Made by a program: the position numbers and the translations under genes. Shown here one piece after another: positions 20,818-32,000 of a DNA stretch of 64,000 bases. A model generated the notes under the pieces. That model was not told the DNA's origin, searched no databases, and saw only the letters and a program-made list of their open reading frames with translations. The stretch spans positions 245,080 to 309,079 of the forward strand of contig NW_026999323.1 in NCBI RefSeq assembly GCF_037126465.1. The letters are read 5' to 3'. The DNA comes from Ornithodoros turicata (Eukaryota; Arthropoda; Arachnida; Ixodida; Argasidae). How positions within the stretch are numbered: the first letter of the stretch is position 1; each line of letters opens with the position of its first letter.

Positions 20818-23800
20818 CTAGACCTCAAGAGGATGAAGTAGCTGAATTGGTCTTCTGATGAAGGAACCAGTGACTGTCTTGAGCGTGCACGATCGTACAA
20901 GTCCATCACGTCCAGTATGAAGCTCCTGCACCCTTGCTAGCTTCCAAAACATCCTTGGCTGCCGCTGATCCGCCAGTAGTACGAGTTGATGCGGTTGAAC
21001 GCTGTTGGAGGTTGCATGTCGACTCAGGTTTGCAGATCTAAGCTGTAGCAAGTAGTCCTTGTTCCACTGCCTCCAGTATGCAGTGAGGAGCCTTTCCTTT
21101 ACTTGCAGCACCTCTAACGGTTCGGCGTCTACGCACGCTGCCTGACGTCTCTTAATTGGCGGCAACGCCGTGAGTCGCTTCCCCAATATCAGATGCGACG
21201 GAGACAAAGCTTGGGTGTCGCCAGGATCTTCTGACATTTGTGTCAATGGCCGTGAGTTGACGATCGCTTCGACTTCTGTTAACACGGTCAGCAACTGTTG
21301 AAAGTCTAGCTGACTCCGACCTAGTGTTCTTCTGAGAGCATCTTTAACTGAGCGTACCATACGCTCCCAGAAGCCTCCCCACCAGGCGGCACGTTCGGCA
21401 ATAAACTCCCATGTTATTCGTGCTTGTGTGGCATACTCACGTACCGCTTGGAACTGATTCGCCAGCAAGGCAGGAATCTCTCGAGCGGCTTTCTTAAAGG
21501 TTAAGAAGTTATCTGAATAGACCTTCCTTGGCAAACCTCGGCGTGCTACAAAGCGTCTGACGGCCATAAGGAAGGTCCCGAAGGATTGGTCGGAGACGAG
21601 CTCAAGATGAATTGCCCTGGTGACTGTGCAAGTAAAAAGAGCCACGTACGCTTTCCGTTGCCCTTCGGCCGTTCTGTAATAAAGTGGCCCCGCAAAATCT
21701 ACGCCAACGACTTCAAACGCAAGTTGCTGAGTGACCCTATCGGCAGGTAAGGGTGCCTCCTGCTCTGTGCAGGGGCGTGTCTTCAGTCGTCGACAAAAAA
21801 GACATTGATAAAGAGCATACTTCACTGACTGACGACCTTTGATTACCCAGAATTCTTCTCTTAACTGGTGCAGAGTTTCCTGTACACCGGCGTGGGACAT
21901 CCTTAAGTGCTCTCTGAGTATGATAAGCAACGTGAACCAAGCCTCTGACGCTGGCGGCAACAGTATGGGATGCTTGGCTGCTTGTGACTGCTGAGAGCAC
22001 TGCAGACGACCCTCTAGTCGCAGTAGTCCATCGTTATCCTGGTAATGGCGGAAGTTCTCGAGATGAGAGGACCTTTCTGTAAGTAGCTTTGTCTGAGTAG
22101 CCTTGATCCAGTACAGCTCTGATGACGCCATTTCTTCAGTAGAGAGAGGACCTGTTTTCTTGACGTTTGACCGCTTCGAGTTGTGTACGTAGCGCAGTAT
22201 CCATGCGGTGACTCTAAGAAGTCGATTGGCACTACTGAAACGTTCGGGTGAAAGTAAATGTGTCGTGCAGCTGACCAATGCCACCTGAGCGTCCAAGCAT
22301 TCCTCGTCTCCTTCAGTATGATCTGGAAATGCTGTGTGCGGCCATAAATCTGGCTGACTCAGCCATCGTGGGCCTTTCCACCAAACTTCACAGTCACGCA
22401 GCTCATGCCCCTTAATCCCTCTCGTGAGAAAGTCTGCCGGATTCTCTTCACCAGGACAATGACGCCATCTTTCAGGAGAAGTCAGCTCATGTATCTGGCG
22501 CACCCGGTTTGCCACGTAGGTCTTCCATCTGGATGCCGATCCCTTGATCCAATGCAAGGTGATTAAGGAATCTGTCCAACATACATAATCGAACTCTGTC
22601 TGCAAAGCAGTGGATACAAAGCGATATAATCTGGCAGCAAGAAGAGCTGCTGTGAGTTCAAGCCTCGGAAGTGTCTGGCGCTTGAGAGGTGAGACTCTGC
22701 TTTTGCTAAGTAGAAATGCCATGCCGCGAGAACCGTCGTCGGACAAATGCTCGAGGTAGACTACCGCACCATATGCCCTTGGGCTGGCGTCTGCGAAAAT
22801 ATGCAACTTGCGCAGCCTGTCGACGAATGAGTTGCTCGCTATCTCCCTAGGAACAGATATGTGCTGCAGTTCCGCGACTCCTTTGCACCACTCTCTCCAC
22901 TCTGCATCGATGTCTGAAGGTAACTGATCATTCCATTGCAATCCTGCCTCCCAAATCTTCTGGAGCATGATCTTGCCCGAAATAGTGAAGGGTCCTAACA
23001 GGCCAAATGGGTCGTAAATCCTGGAAATGGTCTGCAGTACATGTCTCTTGACACTCTCCTTTTCCGTCATGGAGTCCAGGACAGACGCAACTGAACATCG
23101 TAACTGATCATGTTGAAGATCCCATATGACCCCCAAAACCTTCTTAGTCTGATTCTGTGTAGTCTCCGTTGTAGAGTTCCCCTTTTTAAACATCTCTCGT
23201 AGAAGTGCCTCGTCGTTAGTGACCCACTTCTTTATCTTCATGCCGGCCGCTTCGAATATGCTCAGAGTTTCCTCATGAAGTGTCCTGGCATTTCCTGAGG
23301 TGCTGACACTGACCACTAAATCGTCCACGTAAAAGGATTGCTCCAAGAGCGTAGCAGTCTGCAAGTAATCCTTCTCTACTTGCTGTAAATGATGCTGAAT
23401 GGTCGCGGACAGCAGGAACGGACTAGATCGTGCTCCGAATGGCACTTGTGTCATGCGCCATGTCTCAATAGACGGTAGAGGCTGTCCTGCGATCGGCGTC
23501 GAAGTGTACCATAAGAAGCGCAGAGCGTCTGTATCCTGTTTGTGAAGTGCAATCTGCAAGAAAGCTTTCTCGATGTCTGCCACCATGCCTATGCGATGCA
23601 TTCGAAACCTTAAGAGCAGAGAAAGGATGTCAGAGTTCAAGTTTGGACCGGCGTGCAGAACTTGGTTCAGGGATAGAAAACCCGGAGCACTCGATGAGGC
23701 GTCGAATACAATTCTAACCTTCGTAGTCTCCCTCTCGCGTCTGATAACTGCATGATGTGGCATGTAATATTCCGGGGCAGCAACAGGTGTTGGTGATGCT

Positions 23801-24969
23801 GCATCAATACGCTCGGCATGACCGTTAATGAGATACTGTCGTATCACCTGATCGTATTCGTTCATGACATCTTGATCTCTCAAAAGAGTACGGGTGGCGC
23901 TGCGTAAACGCTGCTCCGCTACAGCTTTGTTGTTTCCCAGTCGTGAGACGAGGTCTTCATTCCACGGCAGGCGCACTGTATAACGACCATCTTCAAATCT
24001 GGTTGTGTCCTGAAACCTCTGGAAAACTTCATGCTTCTTGCCCTCCGACTCTTCACTGTCAACAATACCAAGGTGCTCTAACTCCCAGAAAGACTGCAGC
24101 GCATTGGAGACCTCGTCGTGGTTAACGCTGGACACTTGCACATGTAGAGCGTTAGACTCGTAACCTGATTGCTTTCCCGTAGGGCCTTGTAGAGTCCATC
24201 CGAAAATGGTTTCCATACCGATGAGATTGTCACGAACTCGTACTTGTCTCCCTGCTACAACGGACCCATAGAAATCTGCTCCTACAAGTATCAGTATTTC
24301 AGGTGACGCGTCAGCGAACGTAGCTTCATCTGCTAAAGACATTCCCTCGGACTTCAGCTGAGCAAGAGATTTCCGGTCAATATTAGGAAGATTGCCGATG
24401 CAGATTTCTGGTATCTCAAGAGCTTCAATGCAAACTTCCTCGGAAGTATACTGCGACCGAAGCCTGACTTTCACTCTACGATGCAACGATTCGGTTCCGG
24501 CCTTGCCTACCGTATTGATGACCAAATGCTCTTTCCCAACAGTCGGTAATTGCAACTTCTTGGACAGTGCTCGCTTAACGAAACTTCCCCCATCTATGAG
24601 GATACGGACGCACTTCTCCTTTCCTCCGGCCGCGCAAACGACTACTTGCGCAGTCTGCAGCAGGACTATGTCCTGTCGCAAACCTGTACGTTGCCACGTG
24701 CCACTTGCGAGTACCGTCCCTCCATACCTTGGTACTGTACTCTTCTGCTTGCACAGCACAGTTAAGTGTCGTCCATTACATTTTCTGCATTTGAGGCTAC
24801 GAAATGATCGGCAGACCTTTGCTGTATGATACTGTTTGCCGCATCGGAAGCATCTGTGGCTGCTACGAAGCCTTTCTTCCAACTCTGCCACATTTGCTTG
24901 TAAGTTGCAATTCAGCATCTCGTGATCATTCCCGCAAATCGCGTCTTTGTTAAGGAAGCTGTTGTGCAC
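20818..24969 (-). CDS. BEL/Pao retrotransposon pol polyprotein (gag-less, 1,383 codons open)
   Basis: A polyprotein that would reverse-transcribe and integrate the element. Domains in order: two CCHC zinc knuckles (C40-C43-H48-C53; C61-C64-H68-C73) and an aspartic protease around D126 (ILIDGGS, where DSG/DTG is usual). RT has D465 in VADIEKAF and FYVDD at 546-550. RNase H residues are D727, E771, D800 and D846. Integrase has a zinc-binding HHCC (H1021, H1026, C1056, C1059) and catalytic D1091, D1153 and E1202, with WWGGFWERMV typical of BEL/Pao. The C-terminal domain ends in FIRRPIQLLHPLEV. The frame is open throughout, starting after a stop near 25020; position 24969 is a GTG, not a true start. 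The N-terminal gag and the 5' LTR are absent because the sequence changes to module G at about 24970. The integrase YSDN is followed by F rather than the usual G. The copy is probably recent but cannot be autonomous. Confidence 0.92.
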   Translation of the reverse strand: MHNSFLNKDAICGNDHEMLNCNLQANVAELEERLRSSHRCFRCGKQYHTAKVCRSFRSLKCRKCNGRHLTVLCKQKSTVPRYGGTVLASGTWQRTGLRQDIVLLQTAQVVVCAAGGKEKCVRILIDGGSFVKRALSKKLQLPTVGKEHLVINTVGKAGTESLHRRVKVRLRSQYTSEEVCIEALEIPEICIGNLPNIDRKSLAQLKSEGMSLADEATFADASPEILILVGADFYGSVVAGRQVRVRDNLIGMETIFGWTLQGPTGKQSGYESNALHVQVSSVNHDEVSNALQSFWELEHLGIVDSEESEGKKHEVFQRFQDTTRFEDGRYTVRLPWNEDLVSRLGNNKAVAEQRLRSATRTLLRDQDVMNEYDQVIRQYLINGHAERIDAASPTPVAAPEYYMPHHAVIRRERETTKVRIVFDASSSAPGFLSLNQVLHAGPNLNSDILSLLLRFRMHRIGMVADIEKAFLQIALHKQDTDALRFLWYTSTPIAGQPLPSIETWRMTQVPFGARSSPFLLSATIQHHLQQVEKDYLQTATLLEQSFYVDDLVVSVSTSGNARTLHEETLSIFEAAGMKIKKWVTNDEALLREMFKKGNSTTETTQNQTKKVLGVIWDLQHDQLRCSVASVLDSMTEKESVKRHVLQTISRIYDPFGLLGPFTISGKIMLQKIWEAGLQWNDQLPSDIDAEWREWCKGVAELQHISVPREIASNSFVDRLRKLHIFADASPRAYGAVVYLEHLSDDGSRGMAFLLSKSRVSPLKRQTLPRLELTAALLAARLYRFVSTALQTEFDYVCWTDSLITLHWIKGSASRWKTYVANRVRQIHELTSPERWRHCPGEENPADFLTRGIKGHELRDCEVWWKGPRWLSQPDLWPHTAFPDHTEGDEECLDAQVALVSCTTHLLSPERFSSANRLLRVTAWILRYVHNSKRSNVKKTGPLSTEEMASSELYWIKATQTKLLTERSSHLENFRHYQDNDGLLRLEGRLQCSQQSQAAKHPILLPPASEAWFTLLIILREHLRMSHAGVQETLHQLREEFWVIKGRQSVKYALYQCLFCRRLKTRPCTEQEAPLPADRVTQQLAFEVVGVDFAGPLYYRTAEGQRKAYVALFTCTVTRAIHLELVSDQSFGTFLMAVRRFVARRGLPRKVYSDNFLTFKKAAREIPALLANQFQAVREYATQARITWEFIAERAAWWGGFWERMVRSVKDALRRTLGRSQLDFQQLLTVLTEVEAIVNSRPLTQMSEDPGDTQALSPSHLILGKRLTALPPIKRRQAACVDAEPLEVLQVKERLLTAYWRQWNKDYLLQLRSANLSRHATSNSVQPHQLVLLADQRQPRMFWKLARVQELHTGRDGLVRSCTLKTVTGSFIRRPIQLLHPLEV

Positions 24970-25259
24970 ACATTGCCCGCGTCTTTTTTTCTCTCTTTCT
25001 CTCTAATATAACATGCTGTGTTTCATCCTTCTCTTCTTTTTCTTCTTGTAATAAATATATCCCCCCCCCCGTACGTGTTAATTGCGTATTCTGCGAATCC
25101 ATCCAGCACGCAACGGTTTCTACGCTCTGTATAATCTGAATCCCTGTCTCGTTCATGTCCGTAACTTTGTCATTTGAATTACGGTAGGTGTCGAATTCTG
25201 CTTTAGTTTTTATATTTCGCGTGCACATGTGGTTGTGAACGCGTGGTTGTCAAGGAAAT
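24970..25259 (+). repeat. Module G, left copy (truncated at the BEL junction)
   Basis: Shares CGTGTTAATTGCGTATTCTG, TCTGTATAATCTGAATCCCT and GTGCACATGTGG with 45086-45418 in the same orientation, and with 53209-53545 and 60720-61085 inverted. It ends at the shared point CAAGGAAAT (25259), after which this copy continues into block H, while the gene-bearing copies continue into the cysteine-peptide promoter region. Confidence 0.8.
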
Positions 25260-26055
25260 AACGCAGCTCTCGTGAAGGACGCTCTCGGCCAGCAACTAGT
25301 TTGTGGAAATATAATCTCTCGCAGCCTTGACACTCTAAATGAGAGAACTGATGTTCTGTGGCTGGAATCGTACACTCTAAATGACAGTGAAAGCTACTGT
25401 CGCATTCGCACCATCTGTTGTCAGCGGTTACACAGTTGCTACAACGAACACGTACTGAAGGTCTGTTCCGGGAAATGAATGCCACGTACAACCCACGTAA
25501 CACATGCGCTAGTATAGTCTAAAAATGGGCTAACTGGAGACTTTAGGGATACGGATAAATTTAGACGTATATAGAAGCTGTCCATAACGTTATACTGTTA
25601 TTTAGACGTCTAAGAAGGGGTGGTCTACCAGACATGGCAGAGATGTTTCGCAGTAAACGTCTACCGTTAGACGTCTAAAAGCATGTCACATGTTGACCAC
25701 ATTTAGACTTGCATGACCAATTAATGCAAAGGGAGCTATAACACAGCGTTGCCTCTGTGCTCTGCGAAAAATTGTCGAAGTATTTTGTTTTTGCAGCTGA
25801 CATGATACAGCGACTACTGACCGTGTGCATTTTGCAACCGTGAGGTTCAACGTGATTAAATCCAATTTTTATTTGCACTGACCCCATGAACAACCTAGTC
25901 GGAACAAATTTAAAGATCGTTACAAGCACGCAAAAGAAAGTACGACTGCGCAAGAGTGCTACAATGCGAGGAAAATATAAGTGCGAAGAAGCCCTCATTC
26001 GGCCCTCGGTGCGCCAGTTTGGAAACGGCGCCAGCTGAGGGCGTCGCAAGCGGTG
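25260..26055 (+). repeat. Block H, left copy
   Basis: Unique to the outer flanks of the two satellite arrays. It is the inverse of 59948-60719. It includes a short MITE (25516-25709), a cysteine-rich minus-strand frame (25503-25210), and a final GGAAACGGCG...GAGGGCGTCGC stretch that abuts the satellite in both copies. Confidence 0.85.
25516..25709. mobile_element. MITE-like element with TAGACGTCTA palindromes
   Basis: Ends AGTCTAAAAATG and CATTTAGACT, with at least three internal TTTAGACGT/ACGTCTAAA words in both orientations. The same element lies inverted at about 60294-60487 within the other H copy, so it was inserted before H was duplicated. Confidence 0.55.
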
Positions 26056-29000
26056 CACTGACCGGTGCGCAACGGATCAAATACGTAAAAGGCTCCCCTA
26101 ACAAAACCTTGGTCAGTCTCGACGCGTGCATATTCTACATAAACTGATACGCTCCCCAACATGTGAAATACATAACAGGCTCTCCTGACCTCACCTTGGT
26201 CAATCCCGAGGGTGCATATTCTACATGAACTGACCGATCCGCAACGCATCAGATACGTAAAAGGCTCCCCTAACAAAACCTTGGTCAGTCTCGACGCGTG
26301 CATATTCTACATAAACTGATACGCTCCCCAACATGTGAAATACATAACAGGCTCTCCTGACCTCACCTTGGTCAATCCCGAGGGTGCATATTCTACATGA
26401 ACTGACCGGTCCGCAACGCATCAGATACGTAAAAGGCTCCCCTAACAAAACCTTGGTCAGTCTCGACGCGTGCATATTCTACATAAACTGATACGCTCCC
26501 CAACATGTGAAATACATAACAGGCTCTCCTGACCTCACCTTGGTCAATCCCGAGGGTGCATATTCTACATGAACTGACCGGTCCGCAACGCATCAGATAC
26601 GTAAAAGGCTCCCCTAACAAAACCTTGGTCAGTCTCGACGCGTGCATATTCTACATAAACTGATACGCTCCCCAACATGTGAAATACATAACAGGCTCTC
26701 CTGACCTCACCTTGGTAAATCCCGAGGGTGCATATTCTACATGAACTGACCGGTCCGCAACGCATCAGATACGTAAAAGGCTCCCCTAACAAAACCTTGG
26801 TCAGTCTCGACGCGTGCATATTCTACATAAACTGATACGCTCCCCAACATGTGAAATACATAACAGGCTCTCCTGACCTCACCTTGGTCAATCCCGAGGG
26901 TGCATATTCTACATGAACTGACCGGTCCGCAACGCATCAGATACGTAAAAGGCTCCCCTAACAAAACCTTGGTCAGTCTCGACGCGTGCATATTCTACAT
27001 AAACTGATACGCTCCCCAACATGTGAAATACATAACAGGCTCTCCTGACCTCACCTTGGTCAATCCCGAGGGTGCATATTCTACATGAACTGACCGGTCC
27101 GCAACGCATCAGATACGTAAAAGGCTCCCCTAACAAAACCTTGGTCAGTCTCGACGCGTGCATATTCTACATAAACTGATACGCTCCCCAACATGTGAAA
27201 TACATAACAGGCTCTCCTGACCTCACCTTGGTCAATCCCGAGGGTGCATATTCTACATGAACTGACCGGTCCGCAACGCATCAGATACGTAAAAGGCTCC
27301 CCTAACAAAACCTTGGTCAGTCTCGACGCGTGCATATTCTACATAAACTGATACGCTCCCCAACATGTGAAATACATAACAGGCTCTCCTGACCTCACCT
27401 TGGTCAATCCCGAGGGTGCATATTCTACATGAACTGACCGGTCCGCAACGCATCAGATACGTAAAAGGCTCCCCTAACAAAACCTTGGTCAGTCTCGACG
27501 CGTGCATATTCTACATAAACTGATACGCTCCCCAACATGTGAAATACATAACAGGCTCTCCTGACCTCACCTTGGACAATCCCGAGGGTGCATATTCTAC
27601 ATGAACTGACCGGTCCGCAACGCATCAGATACGTAAAAGGCTCCCCTAACAAAACCTTGGTCAGTCTCGACGCGTGCATATTCTACATAAACTGATACGC
27701 TCCCCAACATGTGAAATACATAACAGGTTCTCCTGACCTCACCTTGGTCAATCCCGAGGGTGCATATTCTACATGAACTGAGCGGTGCGCAACGCATCAA
27801 ATACGTAAAAGACTCCCCTAACATAACCTTGGTCAGTCTCGACGCGTGCATATTCTACATAAACTGATACGCTCCCCAACATGTGAAATACATAACAGGC
27901 TCTCCTGACCTCACCTTGGACAATCCCGAGGGTGCATATTCTACATGAACTGACCGGTCCGCAACGCATCAGATACGTAAAAGGCTCCCCTAACAAAACC
28001 TTGGTCAGTCTCGACGCGTGCATATTCTACATAAACTGATACGCTCCCCAACATGTGAAATACATAACAGGTTCTCCTGACCTCACCTTGGTCAATGCCG
28101 AGGGTGCATATTCTACATGAACTGACCGGTGCGCAACGCATCAAATACGTAAAAGACTCCCCTAACATAACCTTGGTCAGTCTCGACGGGTGGATATTCT
28201 ACATAAACTGATACACTTCCCAACGTATGAAATACATAACGGGCTCTCCTTACTTAACCTTGGTCAATCCTGAGGGTGCATATTCTACATGAACTGACCG
28301 GTCCGCAACGCATCAGATACGTAAAAGGCTCCCCTAACAAAACCTTGGTCAGTCTCGACGCGTGCATATTCTACATAAACTGATACGCTCCCGAACATGT
28401 GAAATACATAACAGGCTCTCCTGACCTCACCTTGGTCAATCCCGAGGGTGCATATTCTACATGAACTGACCGGTCCGCAACGCATCAGATACGTAAAAGG
28501 CTCCCCTAACAAAACCTTGGTCAGTCTCGACGCGTGCATATTCTACATAAACTGATACGCTCCCCAACATGTGAAATACATAACAGGCTCTCCTGACCTC
28601 ACCTTGGACAATCCCGAGGGTGCATATTCTACATGAACTGACCGGTCCGCAACGCATCAGATACGTAAAAGGCTCCCCTAACAAAACCTTGGTCAGTCTC
28701 GACGCGTGCATATTCTACATAAACTGATACGCTCCCCAACATGTGAAATACATAACAGGTTCTCCTGACCTCACCTTGGTCAATCCCGAGGGTGCATATT
28801 CTACATGAACTGAGCGGTGCGCAACGCATCAAATACGTAAAAGACTCCCCTAACATAACCTTGGTCAGTCTCGACGGGTGGATATTCTACATAAACTGAT
28901 ACACTTCCCAACGTATGAAATACATAACGGGCTCTCCTTACTTAACCTTGGTCAATCCTGAGGGTGCATATTCTACATGAACTGACCGGTCCGCAACGCA

Positions 29001-32000
29001 TCAGATACGTAAAAGGCTCCCCTAACAAAACCTTGGTCAGTCTCGACGCGTGCATATTCTACATAAACTGATACGCTCCCCAACATGTGAAATACATAAC
29101 AGGCTCTCCTGACCTCACCTTGGTCAATCCTGAGGGAGCATATTCTACATGAACTGACCGGTGCGCAACGCATCAAATACGTAAAAGACTCCCCTAACAT
29201 AACCTTGGTCAGTCTCGACGGGTGGATATTCTACATAAACTGATACACTTCCCAACGTATGAAATACATAACGGGCTCTCCTTACTTAACCTTGGTCAAT
29301 CCTGAGGGTGCATATTCTACATGAACTCACCGGTGCGCAACGCATCCAATACGTAAAAGACTCCCCTAACATAACCTTGGTCAGTCTCGACGGGTGGATA
29401 TTCTACATAAACTGATACACTTCCCAACGTATGAAATACATAACGGGCTCTCTTTACTTAACCTTGGTCAATCCTGAGGGTGCATATTCTACATGAACTG
29501 ACCGGTGCGCAACGCATCAAATACGTAAAAGACTCCCCTAACATAACCTTGGTCAGTCTCGACGGGTGGATATTCTACATAAACTGATACACTTCCCAAC
29601 GTATGAAATACATAACGGGCTCTCCTTACTTAACCTTGGTCAATCCTGAGGGTGCATATTCTACATGAACTCACCGGTGCGCAACGCATCCAATACGTAA
29701 AAGACTCCCCTAACATAACCTTGGTCAGTCTCGACGGGTGGATATTCTACATAAACTGATACACTTCCCAACGTATGAAATACATAACGGGCTCTCTTTA
29801 CTTAACCTTGGTCAATCCTGAGGGTGCATATTCTACATGAACTGACCGGTGCGCAACGCATCAAATACGTAAAAGACTCCCCTAACAAAACCTTGGTCAG
29901 TCTCGACGCGTGCATATTCTACATAAACTGATACGCTCCCCAACATGTGAAATACATAACAGGCTCTCCTGACCTCACCTTGGTCAATCCTGAGGGAGCA
30001 TATTCTACATGAACTGACCGGTGCGCAACGCATCAAATACGTAAAAGACTCCCCTAACATAACCTTGGTCAGTCTCGACGGGTGGATATTCTACATAAAC
30101 TGATACACTTCCCAACGTATGAAATACATAACGGGCTCTCCTTACTTAACCTTGGTCAATCCTGAGGGTGCATATTCTACATGAACTCACCGGTGCGCAA
30201 CGCATCCAATACGTAAAAGACTCCCCTAACATAACCTTGGTCAGTCTCGACGGGTGGATATTCTACATAAACTGATACACTTCCCAACGTATGAAATACA
30301 TAACGGGCTCTCTTTACTTAACCTTGGTCAATCCTGAGGGTGCATATTCTACATGAACTGACCGGTGCGCAACGCATCAAATACGTAAAAGACTCCCCTA
30401 ACATAACCTTGGTCAGTCTCGACGGGTGGATATTCTACATAAACTGATACACTTCCCAACGTATGAAATACATAACGGGCTCTCCTTACTTAACCTTGGT
30501 CAATCCTGAGGGTGCATATTGTACATGAACTGACCGGTCCGCAACGCACCAGATACGTAAAAGGCTCCCCTAACAAAACCTTGGTCAGTCCCGACGCGTG
30601 CATATTCTACATAAACTGATACGCTCCCCAACATGTGAAATACATAACAGGCTCTCCTGACCTCACCTTGGTCAATCCTGAGGGAGCATATTCTACATGA
30701 ACTGACCGGTGCGCAACGCATCAAATACGTAAAAGACTCCCCTAACATAACCTTGGTCAGTCTCGACGGGTGGATATTCTACATAAACTGATACACTTCC
30801 CAACGTATGAAATACATAACGGGCTCTCCTTACTTAACCTTGGTCAATCCTGAGGGTGCATATTCTACATGAACTGACCGGTGCGCAACGCATCAAATAC
30901 GTAAAAGACTCCCCTAACATAACCTTGGTCAGTCTCGACGGGTGGATATTCTACATAAACTGATACACTTCCCAACGTATGAAATACATAACGGGCTCTC
31001 CTTACTTAACCTTGGTCAATCCTGAGGGTGCATATTCTACATGAACTCACCGGTGCGCAACGCATCCAATACGTAAAAGACTCCCCTAACATAACCTTGG
31101 TCAGTCTCGACGGGTGGATATTCTACATAAACTGATACACTTCCCAACGTATGAAATACATAACGGGCTCTCTTTACTTAACCTTGGTCAATCCTGAGGG
31201 TGCATATTCTACATGAACTGACCGGTGCGCAACGCATCAAATACGTAAAAGACTCCCTAACATAACCTTGGTCAGTCTCGACGGGTGGATATTCTACATA
31301 AACTGATACACTTCCCAACGTATGAAATACATAACGGGCTCTCCTTACTTAACCTTGGTCAATCCTGAGGGTGCATATTGTACATGAACTGACCGGTCCG
31401 CAACGCACCAGATACGTAAAAGGCTCCCCTAACAAAACCTTGGTCAGTCCGACGCGTGCATATTCTACATAAACTGATACGCTCCCCAACATGTGAAATA
31501 CATAACAGGCTCTCCTTACTTAACCTTGGTCAATCCTGAGGGTGCATATTCTACATGAACTGACCGGTGCGCAACGCATCAGATACATAAAAGACTCCCC
31601 TAACGTAACCTTGGTCAGTCTCTACGGGTGGATATTCTACATAAACTGATACACTTCCCAACGTATGAAATACATAACGGGCTCTCTTTACTTAACCTTG
31701 GTCAATCCTGAGGGTGCATATTCTACATGAACTGACCGGTGCGCAACGCATCAAATACGTAAAAGACTCCCCTAACATAACCTTGGTCAGTCTCTACGGG
31801 TGGATATTCTACATAAACTGATACACTTCCCAACGTATGAAATACATAACGGGCTCTCCTTACTTAACCTTGGTCAATCCTGAGGGTGCATATTCTACAT
31901 GAACTGACCGGTGCGCAACGCATCAAATACGTAAAAGACTCCCCTAACATAACCTTGGTCAGTCTCGACGGGTGGATATTCTACATAAACTGATACACTT

